Shown: one piece after another, positions 55,968 to 62,658 of the stretch
How positions within the stretch are numbered: position 1 is the first letter of the stretch
Layout: each line of letters begins with the position of its first letter
Assembly: GCF_004152845.1 (NCBI RefSeq)
Contig: NZ_SEON01000004.1
Span: 310,001 to 374,000 of the forward strand
DNA: 64,000 nucleotides
Direction of reading: 5' to 3'
From: Sphingobium fuliginis
Lineage (GTDB): Bacteria; Pseudomonadota; Alphaproteobacteria; Sphingomonadales; Sphingomonadaceae
Program-made: the position numbers and the translations under genes
The notes under the pieces: generated by a model
Database searches by the model: none
What the model saw: the letters and a program-made list of their open reading frames with translations, nothing else
What the model was told of the DNA's origin: nothing

Positions 55968-56371
55968 GAACAGACGAAGCCTTCGGGCGGCGTCCGGACG
56001 ATGAAATGCCCCTTCACCCCCTGGGGCCAGTCCGCATAGCGCACCACGCCCTCGTCACTTTGGGCATGGCGCAGGGCATAATCCAGGATCGCGCGCGCGG
56101 CTTCCTCATCCGGCGTGAAGTCGCCCAGCACATAGCCGATCTTGCCCGTTCCGCGCACATGTACCGTGCAATGGCGCTGACAGGCGAAGAGGCAGGGCAT
56201 GTCCTGAACAGCGACGGACGCATAAGCGGGATCGCCTTCGCGTACCCTGTGCAGCGCCTCTGCCAGCAAGGCGCCGCCCCGCCGTCCGGCAGCATCCTCC
56301 CGCTGTTCCGCCGAAAGGCGGCAGGTCGAACAGACGACGACCGAAGTCCCCGGCCCCACGGCCCGCAGCAT
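55964..56371 (-). CDS. DUF1636 Cys-rich metal-binding-like protein, first gene of riboswitch 3 operon
   Basis: A 135-residue protein. Cys clusters CSTC near the N-terminus and CLFACQRHC in the middle suggest a metal or iron-sulfur site in a thioredoxin-like ferredoxin fold (COG5469/DUF1636 family). The ATG at 56371 lies 201 bases after the aptamer. Its place as leading gene of a B12-controlled operon, coupled to cobT by overlap, points to a role in cobalamin assembly, for example electron transfer or cobalt handling; the function is not established. Confidence 0.83.
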   Translation of the reverse strand: MLRAVGPGTSVVVCSTCRLSAEQREDAAGRRGGALLAEALHRVREGDPAYASVAVQDMPCLFACQRHCTVHVRGTGKIGYVLGDFTPDEEAARAILDYALRHAQSDEGVVRYADWPQGVKGHFIVRTPPEGFVCS

Positions 56372-56571
56372 CAGCGATCGCTCCGCAAATCAGTCATTCC
56401 ACATCCTCCCGCCCGACGGCATGTGCCCCGACGGGAACCGGGCAAGGGAGGACGGTCCGGCACCAGGCAGGCGACAGGCCTTCCCCCGCACGGTCCAACC
56501 GGCAAGGCGATGGCTGTCGTTCAGCGAGGGAACCCCCGTTCGGCCGGCACACCCTGTCCGGTCGAAGAACG

Positions 56572-56752
56572 ACGGCGTCAGGCAGGTCTCCTGGCTCGCG
56601 GGTCGATGCTTTCCGGCCGCCTTCTCGGACCTTCATGGCCCAATGGCGCGATGGCCGGATGGCTCGCCGCTTACAGTTGCAGGGGCAGCGCGGGCGTTCC
56701 ACCCGACTTCCCTTTTCATCCCCTTGCGGGGAACCTGTCGCACCAGCGCTGA
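56572..56752 (-). ncRNA. Cobalamin riboswitch 3 (controls DUF1636-cobT-phosphatase-cobS-decarboxylase-cbiB-cobU)
   Basis: Read on the minus strand: CGCTGGTGCGACAGG on the 5' side, the core CTGCAACTGTAAGCGG (about 56671-56686), and the B12 box AGCCAGGAGACCTGCC (56581-56596). The downstream helix GTCGTTC (plus 56567-56573) with GAACGAC (56516-56522) is the covarying counterpart of the helix after riboswitches 1 and 2. The rest of the 56372-56571 leader holds no gene. Confidence 0.94.
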
Positions 56753-56898
56753 TAAAGCCGCCTTCGTCCAATCGCAAGGGTGGAAAAAACAAAGCCGGCC
56801 CAGCCCGCTCCAATGGCGCGACTTCCCCTGGGCCGGGCAATGGCAAAGCTTCTCTTCACCTGCGTGAACTGCTATTATCGGGCGATAGGGAGAGGGCC

Positions 56899-57018
56899 AT
56901 GGCGATTCTGACGCGATGGATGGACTGGTTCTGCCGCCTGTTCGCATGCACGGCTGAAAACGACATGCGGGTCAACGACCTGATCGCGCACCTCCGTTCC
57001 GACATCACCGAACGCTGA
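56899..57018 (+). CDS. Putative small protein (39 aa)
   Basis: ATG at 56899 preceded by GGGAGAGGG, a good ribosome site. The N-terminal half is an amphipathic, aromatic-rich helix (RWMDWFCRLFAC), followed by a hydrophilic end. Divergent from riboswitch 3. No family recognised; coding status rests on the ribosome site and codon use. Confidence 0.42.
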   Translation: MAILTRWMDWFCRLFACTAENDMRVNDLIAHLRSDITER

Positions 57019-57087
57019 GCGGCAGGCGCGAAGCCGCTTTCCCATTCGGCCGCATTCACGGGAACGGGCGCGCCTCTCGCGGGTATT

Positions 57088-57600
57088 ATGGCTATGTTGG
57101 CCAACGACCTCGGCACCACGCTCGTCCGCCTTTTTCTCGCGACCCTGCTGGGGCTCGCCCTGGGGTTCGAGCGCGAACGCAACGGCCATGATGCGGGCCT
57201 GCGCACCCACGGGCTGGTATCGCTGAGTTCGGCCATGCTGACCCTGTCCGCCCTGGAACTGGCGGAGGTCCACAAGGACAGCGACCCGATCCGCGTCGTT
57301 CAGGGCCTTGCCCAGGCCATTGGCTTCATCGCGGGCGGCCTGATCTTCGTGCGCGGCGGAGATGTGCGCAACATGACCACGGCGGCAAGCCTGTGGATGG
57401 CCGCTGCCGTCGGGATCACGGCGGGCGCCGGCCAATATGTCCTCGTGCTGGCAGGGTCGCTGATCGCGCTGCTCCTGCTTTCCCTGCTGCTCATATTCGA
57501 AAAGCATATCGGTCCGCGCGAGAGCGGATCGGACGATCCGGACGCCGATTCCATGACCATGCCCAACCGGCGCGGGTCCGCCCCGGAGCGCGAAAACTGA
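57088..57600 (+). CDS. MgtC/SapB-family membrane protein
   Basis: A 170-residue protein with about four to five membrane helices. RLFLATLLGLALGFERE, GLRTHGLVSLSSAML, IGFIAGGLIFVRGGDVRNMTTAA (split) and SLWMAAAVGITAG are MgtC hallmarks. It lacks the long C-terminal ACT-like domain of virulence MgtC. Role: envelope or magnesium-limitation physiology by family; unproven here. Confidence 0.87.
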   Translation: MAMLANDLGTTLVRLFLATLLGLALGFERERNGHDAGLRTHGLVSLSSAMLTLSALELAEVHKDSDPIRVVQGLAQAIGFIAGGLIFVRGGDVRNMTTAASLWMAAAVGITAGAGQYVLVLAGSLIALLLLSLLLIFEKHIGPRESGSDDPDADSMTMPNRRGSAPEREN

Positions 57601-57920
57601 AAGCCGGCAAGATGCGTTGAAACGAGCAGCCGGAAATCGCCCGCCCACGGTCCGTCGTCCCTTCGCCCTAACGGATCGTCATTCCGGAAACTGCGCCGTC
57701 ATCTGTGCGGATCGGAATAGCCGGCGCATGATTCACCGCCGCCGGGTTGGAAAGGCATAGGCAGCATCTATGGGGCATATACCTTAATCGCATCTGGCGC
57801 GTTGGGCGCGTCTTCCCGATGCTGAAACGACATGAAGTTCAATGAACTGCGAACATCATTTTCGTCGCCTGGCGAGGCGGACACGCCCGCAGGGACGAGG
57901 CAGCATCTCGAGGTCAGCAT
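57601..57920. other. Gene-free interval before the first sterol desaturase
   Basis: 320 bases without a convincing ORF, RNA or terminator; presumably the promoter region of the downstream gene. Confidence 0.4.
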
Positions 57921-58901
57921 ATGGACGGCGTTCGCGTAGGCAAGAGAGTGATAGGCGCGCAGGCGCCCGTCATCATCGGGTGGGAAAATATAGGCCGGGT
58001 GGAAGGCGGACCGCTCAAGCAGTTCATCTTCACCTGGTTCCAGCCCACGGCGCTGTTCGCGCTCATCGCCTTCTGGTATTATGCGCCCAATTCCATCGCC
58101 AAGGCGTCCACCGCCATCGGGATCGGCATCGGTTTCAGGGTGCTGCTGCTGGCGCTCGAATGGGTCAGCCCGCGCTATGAGAGCTGGCGCCTGACCTGGA
58201 AGGAACTGGTCACCGATCTCTTCTATGTCGGGCTGGGCTACACTATTCTGGACCTTGTCGAACATTATATCGGCAGCGGTGCGGTGATCGAGGCCATTCA
58301 GCACAGTTTCGACTGGGACAAGCTGGCGTGGTTCACGGGCCTGCCGCTGCTGGTGCAGGCTTTCCTGATCTCCTTCATTTTCGACTTCGGGCAATATTGG
58401 ATGCACCGGGGGATGCATAACTGGTATCCGCTCTGGCTGCCCCATTCGGTGCATCATTACATCACCCAGTTGAACATCAACAAAGGCGCGGTCGGCAATC
58501 CCGTCGAGCTTTTCCTGATCGGGCTGGGCATTGGCGGGTTCTTCGACTTCCTGCCGAGGGCCGCCCTCCTTGCCGGCAGCTTCGGTCTGGCGATCGGCAC
58601 CTATCAGCACATCAATGTCCGCTTCAACACGCCGCGCTGGTGGCGCTTCCTGTTCAACACCACCGAACATCACAGCCTGCATCATTCGCAGGACTTCGAA
58701 GCGACCCGCAGCAATTATTCCAACACCTATATCTTCATCGATCGCATCTTCGGAACCTGCGTCGATGGCGAGGCCGAATTGCTGGGACTGGAGGGCGGAC
58801 GCCGGATGTCGATCCGCGAGCAGATGACCTATCCCTTCACCGAAGGCTGGAAGACGATCAAGGAACGCTACGGCCGCCCAGCGGCGGTGCCGGCTGAATA
58901 A
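57921..58901 (+). CDS. Sterol desaturase/fatty acid hydroxylase superfamily protein (paralogue 1)
   Basis: A 326-residue membrane di-iron enzyme. His boxes are QYWMHRGMH, LPHSVHHY and EHHSLHHSQ, spaced as in the superfamily. Membrane helices lie at about 40-60, 65-85, 105-125, 155-175 and 190-215. It shares much sequence with the gene at 61702 (GQYWMHR, KGAVGNP.ELFLI, HHSLHHS). Substrate may be a fatty acyl, hopanoid, carotenoid or sterol; unknown. ATG at 57921 is used. Confidence 0.91.
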   Translation: MDGVRVGKRVIGAQAPVIIGWENIGRVEGGPLKQFIFTWFQPTALFALIAFWYYAPNSIAKASTAIGIGIGFRVLLLALEWVSPRYESWRLTWKELVTDLFYVGLGYTILDLVEHYIGSGAVIEAIQHSFDWDKLAWFTGLPLLVQAFLISFIFDFGQYWMHRGMHNWYPLWLPHSVHHYITQLNINKGAVGNPVELFLIGLGIGGFFDFLPRAALLAGSFGLAIGTYQHINVRFNTPRWWRFLFNTTEHHSLHHSQDFEATRSNYSNTYIFIDRIFGTCVDGEAELLGLEGGRRMSIREQMTYPFTEGWKTIKERYGRPAAVPAE

Positions 58902-58930
58902 GGCAACTGCTCTTGCAAAAAGGGGATCAT

Positions 58931-59530
58931 GTGACAGCGCGTTTCCTGGACTGGATCTGGCATATAAAGGGCAGCATGGCGCTCGCCTCCGGGCAATCGG
59001 CCGATGAGGCAATGGCCAGGCTCGGTCCCCTGTTCCGTCAGGCCGGCACCAGCCATGAGCGTATTGGCGACACGCTGACCTTCAGCAAGAAGGATCAGGC
59101 CGCGCAGGACAGGATGTCCATCTTCGATGGCGGCATTCTCAGGATCGAGAGGGAGCCGGCCGGGCCGGTGCTGCGCTATTGCCTGACCAGCCGGGCATTG
59201 CTGTTCTGCTTCCTGGCGCCGCTGCTGTTCCTGAGCTTCGCCGGGCTGACGATCGTCGCCGGCAAGCTCGCAAAGCCAGCGGCGCAGGAGACGGTGAAAA
59301 AGGACGACAAGAAGGACAAGGTCCTGCCGCAGCACTGGATCGACAAGGCGCTGGGCGCGCCGGCGCCTGAAAAGCCCAAGAAGGACGACAAGAACAAGGA
59401 GGATGGCAAGACGCCAAAGCCCACCGCGGCCTATGTCTTCGCCGGCCTGTTCGCCGCGCTCTATGTCGTGGGACGCATTCTGGAGGGTCGGCTCGTCAAA
59501 TCACTGTTCAGAAAGAGCCTGCTGAGTTGA
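58931..59530 (+). CDS. Membrane protein of unknown function with charged Lys/Asp linker
   Basis: A 199-residue protein from the GTG at 58931 (AGGGG six bases before it); a TTG at 58913 is an alternative. Residues 1-85 are soluble. TM1 lies at about 92-115 (LLFCFLAPLLFLSFAGLTIV). A low-complexity Lys/Asp/Pro stretch follows (KKDDKKDK, KPKKDDKNKEDGK), then TM2 near 165-180. No family recognised. It follows the sterol desaturase by 29 bases, so it is probably co-transcribed. Its last 30 bases overlap the convergent oxygenase gene. Confidence 0.68.
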   Translation: MTARFLDWIWHIKGSMALASGQSADEAMARLGPLFRQAGTSHERIGDTLTFSKKDQAAQDRMSIFDGGILRIEREPAGPVLRYCLTSRALLFCFLAPLLFLSFAGLTIVAGKLAKPAAQETVKKDDKKDKVLPQHWIDKALGAPAPEKPKKDDKNKEDGKTPKPTAAYVFAGLFAALYVVGRILEGRLVKSLFRKSLLS

Positions 59531-60544
59531 CGATGGCTGCATCGGTTCGGCTGCGCTGCTGGCCGGGCCGAAGGAATCGAGCGGCAGGGCGCCGTCGAGC
59601 ACGAGTTCGCCGCTGGCGATCCTGCGCTTCAGATAGGCGAAGGTCTGCGCCGTCTGGTTGAACAGATGCTCGCCGCCCTTGAGCGGGGCGTAACGGGGCG
59701 CCTCCCCGCGCACGACCGGGGCAACGACATAATCATAGTCGCACGCGTGGAAGAGCGCGAAGGAATAGCGTTCTTCCCTGACCTTCTTCACGCGGTGCCG
59801 TGTCGCGGCATAGCGGCCGTTGGAGAGTATCTCCATCATGTCGCCGATGTTCATGATCATCGTGCCCTCGACCAGGGGAACGTCGATCCACTGGCCCTGC
59901 CGGTCGATGATCTGGAGACCGGGCGCCGTTGCGAACAGCAGGGTGAAACATTCGTAATCGGTATGCGCGCCGATGCCCCGGCGATCTTCAGCGGTCGCGT
60001 CGAAGGGATAATGGATCAGCCGAAGCTGGCTGGGGGGATTTCGCAGATGCGCCTGGAAATGGTCTTCGTCGAGCCCGAGCGCCAGGGCGAAAGCGCGGAA
60101 AAGCTGGCCACCAATACTCGTCACATGGCGGTAATAAGCCTGCACGTCTTCGCGGAAGCCCGGCATTTCAGGCCACAGATTCGGACCCAGCAGCGGTCGC
60201 CTACCCTCGGAGCGCACATAGTCGCAATTGACGTCGAACGCCTCTTTGAGGTCGCGCTGGCCGGCGGCGAATTGCTCCTCCCCCACCGGCACATAGCCGC
60301 TGTGGTTTTCCGAAAGGCCGATATAGCTCTTCATCTTGGTGTCGACGTCGAGCGCGAAATAAGCCTGTGCGCGCGCGACGATCCTGCGGAACAAGGCATC
60401 GTCCATCTGTGCGCCCGCTATGTAGAGGAACCCTGCCTCCACGCAGGCGCGGTCGAGTTCACGGGCAACGGAAAGCCGATCCTCAAGCCTGGGGCTGTCC
60501 AGTTTCGAAATATCGACGAGCGGCAGGACATGGTGCTGTGTCAT
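59501..60544 (-). CDS. Isopenicillin-N-synthase-like Fe(II)/2-oxoglutarate-dependent oxygenase
   Basis: A 347-residue protein with N-terminal DIOX_N-type region (PLVDISKL, ACVEAGFLYI) and C-terminal oxygenase domain. The iron ligands are His194, Asp196 (AHTDYECFTLL) and His250 (TRHRVKKV); the 2-oxoglutarate-binding RxS is Arg259-Ser261. The family includes hydroxylases, desaturases and ring-formers; the substrate is unknown. It is divergent from a LysR gene, which probably controls it. The stop region overlaps the preceding ORF on the other strand. Confidence 0.9.
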   Translation of the reverse strand: MTQHHVLPLVDISKLDSPRLEDRLSVARELDRACVEAGFLYIAGAQMDDALFRRIVARAQAYFALDVDTKMKSYIGLSENHSGYVPVGEEQFAAGQRDLKEAFDVNCDYVRSEGRRPLLGPNLWPEMPGFREDVQAYYRHVTSIGGQLFRAFALALGLDEDHFQAHLRNPPSQLRLIHYPFDATAEDRRGIGAHTDYECFTLLFATAPGLQIIDRQGQWIDVPLVEGTMIMNIGDMMEILSNGRYAATRHRVKKVREERYSFALFHACDYDYVVAPVVRGEAPRYAPLKGGEHLFNQTAQTFAYLKRRIASGELVLDGALPLDSFGPASSAAEPMQPSSTQQALSEQ

Positions 60545-60570
60545 GGATGAGGAGCGTAAATCCCCCTGGG

Positions 60571-60618
60571 CATAGCGATAGATGGACCCATGCTATGATT
60601 TCCATCGATTTGATCTAT
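60571..60618. promoter_or_regulatory. Candidate LysR operator between oxygenase and lysR genes
   Basis: A dyad CATAGC (60571-60576) and GCTATG (60592-60597), 15 bases apart, and just beside it an AT-N11-AT motif (60604-60618). LysR regulators often bind T-N11-A dyads between divergent genes. A related AT-N11-AT sequence on the other strand is at 61611-61625, before the second sterol desaturase. Confidence 0.48.
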
Positions 60619-60678
60619 GAGCGGAGCAGTCCACCGCCTATGAAGAGCCGCTCTATCTTCCAGGAAAGCAGCACGCGC

Positions 60679-61614
60679 ATGAACGATCGAACGCCGCTGA
60701 TCGACAGGAAATTTGCCAGCCGGGTCGATTGGAACCTCATGCGGACCTTCGTGGATATCGTTCGCGCCGGCGGCATAGGCGCGGCGGCGCGACGGCTCAA
60801 CCGGCAGCAGCCCAGCATCAGCGCGGCGCTCAAGCGGCTGGAGGACCATGTCGGGACGGCGCTGCTCCACCGCACCGCCACCGGCGTGGAGATGACCGCG
60901 GCCGGCAAGGCGATGATGGCGCTGTGCGAGGACATGCTGGAATCCGCCCGGATGATGCCCCATGTGATCGCGCAGGCGACCAAGCGGGTGGAGGGCATCG
61001 TCCGCATCCAGATCGTGTCCGGCCTGGTGTCGGCCGAGTTCGACGAGGCCATTGCCAGCTTTCACCGACGCAATCCGGCCATCCACATCGAAATCCGCGT
61101 CTCTCCCTGGCGTCAGCTTCTCGATGCGCTGGAGCAGGGGGAGGTTGAGATCGGGGTGGGCTATGACAGCAGCGTTCGGGGAAGCCTGATGTACGAACCG
61201 CTGCTGATCGAGCGTCAGCAGCTCTATTGTTCGCGCAGCAGCCCCTATTTCGGCTATCGGGTGAGCCGATTGGGCGAGTTGAAGGATCAGGGTTTCGTCC
61301 TGACCGGCGATGATGAAATAGAGGCGATCACCCATTTGCGCCGGCGCTATCGGCTCGGCACCGTGGTAAGCGGCCTTGCGGAGGACATCAACGAGGCGCG
61401 GCGGCTTATCAACATGGGCGTAGGGATCGGCTTCCTTCCCACCGCCGCTGCTGCAAGTGACGTTGCAAGCGGCCGTTTATGGCCCATGCTGTTCGCGGAT
61501 TTCGAGCCCGCTTACGACATCTTCCTGCTCGCCCGGTCGGAACCGGCGCGGGACACAGCCACGCAGCTCTTCTGGGATGAGGTCATCCGGCGCGTGCGTG
61601 CGCAACGGGCATAA
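60679..61614 (+). CDS. LysR-family transcriptional regulator (oxygenase-linked)
   Basis: A 311-residue protein from the ATG at 60679. ATGs at 60640 and 60595 are also in frame, but they would put the operator-like dyad region inside or against the gene. The HTH is in DWNLMRTFVDIVRAGGIGAA and NRQQPSISAALKRLEDHVG. The effector domain follows (VRIQIVSGLVSAEFDEAIAS). Divergent from the oxygenase and followed by the second sterol desaturase, it probably controls both. Confidence 0.89.
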   Translation: MNDRTPLIDRKFASRVDWNLMRTFVDIVRAGGIGAAARRLNRQQPSISAALKRLEDHVGTALLHRTATGVEMTAAGKAMMALCEDMLESARMMPHVIAQATKRVEGIVRIQIVSGLVSAEFDEAIASFHRRNPAIHIEIRVSPWRQLLDALEQGEVEIGVGYDSSVRGSLMYEPLLIERQQLYCSRSSPYFGYRVSRLGELKDQGFVLTGDDEIEAITHLRRRYRLGTVVSGLAEDINEARRLINMGVGIGFLPTAAAASDVASGRLWPMLFADFEPAYDIFLLARSEPARDTATQLFWDEVIRRVRAQRA

Positions 61615-61625
61615 ATCCAGTCTAT
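61611..61625 (-). promoter_or_regulatory. Second AT-N11-AT site, before sterol desaturase 2
   Basis: On the minus strand the 29 bases from 61634 to 61606 match 20 of 29 positions of the plus-strand sequence at 60595-60623. Both contain AT-N11-AT. The site overlaps the lysR stop and lies 77 bases before the desaturase ATG. Confidence 0.4.
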
Positions 61626-61701
61626 GGCTTTCATCGGGATTTTCGACCTCCCTTCATGACGCAGCGCAGCGCAGTGTGAATGCACTGACAGGAGCTGCGG
61701 C

Positions 61702-62658
61702 ATGGAAACCAGCCTCAAAGACCGGCTATTCAACCTGATCCCGCCTGCCATGATCGCGGTCGTCCTCAGCTTCTGGGCGTTCGGGCCAAGGTCTCTGGTC
61801 GAGCATCCCTGGGCTCTCACCGTGACTTCTCCCCTCATCGTGATCGCCATCCTGCTGCTGGAGGCTGTGCACGAACGTCATGCCGGCTGGCGCATGAACA
61901 GGCGGGAGTTCCTGACGGACCTTTATTATTCGGTCCTCAGCGCGACCGTGATCGCCTGGCTGACGCAGAAACTGTCCGAGGAACCGCTGGTCGCCCTCAA
62001 GGCCTCGCTGGGGCTGACCACGGCATGGGCGAGCCATCTGCCCTGGCTGGCGCAGGTCGCAATGGTGATCTTCCTCATCGAATTCGGCCAATATTGGATG
62101 CATCGGCTGATGCACAATTGGACGCCTTTCTGGCTGACCCATGCGCCGCATCACCATATCACCCAGCTTAATGCGGCCAAGGGCGCCGTCGGCAACCCGA
62201 TTGAGCTGTTCCTGATCAGCCTGAGCGTCGTCGCGCTGTTCGATTTCGACAAGACGGCCATCTTCGCAGCCCTGAACACCATGGGCGTCATCTCCGTCTT
62301 CGCCCATGCCAATGTGCGCGCCGACCCCCCGATCTGGTACTCCTTCTTCTTCACGACGATCAGGCATCACAGCCTGCACCATTCCACCGACTATGAGAGC
62401 ACGCGTTGCAATTACGGCAACTCGCTGATCCTGCTGGATCGCATCTTCGGAACATATCGCGAGGGCGAGGGCATTCTCGTCGGGCAGGACGACCGCAAGC
62501 GGCTGACCATCCGGGAGCAGACGATGTTCCCCTTCGCGCCGATGATCGAGAAATTCAAGGTCTGGCGCGCAGCGAAGCAGCCACGCGGCGCACTGGCTGA
62601 GGCGAGCCCGGCCGATGATCTGGACCGGGACGCTGCGGGAGCAAAGGCCGCGGCATGA
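61702..62658 (+). CDS. Sterol desaturase/fatty acid hydroxylase superfamily protein (paralogue 2)
   Basis: A 318-residue membrane protein with His boxes QYWMHRLMHN, THAPHHHI and RHHSLHHSTDYE. Its N-terminal helices (about 12-30, 45-60) and C-terminal REQTMFPFAPMIEKF resemble those of paralogue 1 (REQMTYPFTEGWK). The C-terminus is longer and Ala-rich. It overlaps the sulfotransferase start by four bases (ATGA), so product and sulfation may be linked. Confidence 0.91.
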   Translation: METSLKDRLFNLIPPAMIAVVLSFWAFGPRSLVEHPWALTVTSPLIVIAILLLEAVHERHAGWRMNRREFLTDLYYSVLSATVIAWLTQKLSEEPLVALKASLGLTTAWASHLPWLAQVAMVIFLIEFGQYWMHRLMHNWTPFWLTHAPHHHITQLNAAKGAVGNPIELFLISLSVVALFDFDKTAIFAALNTMGVISVFAHANVRADPPIWYSFFFTTIRHHSLHHSTDYESTRCNYGNSLILLDRIFGTYREGEGILVGQDDRKRLTIREQTMFPFAPMIEKFKVWRAAKQPRGALAEASPADDLDRDAAGAKAAA

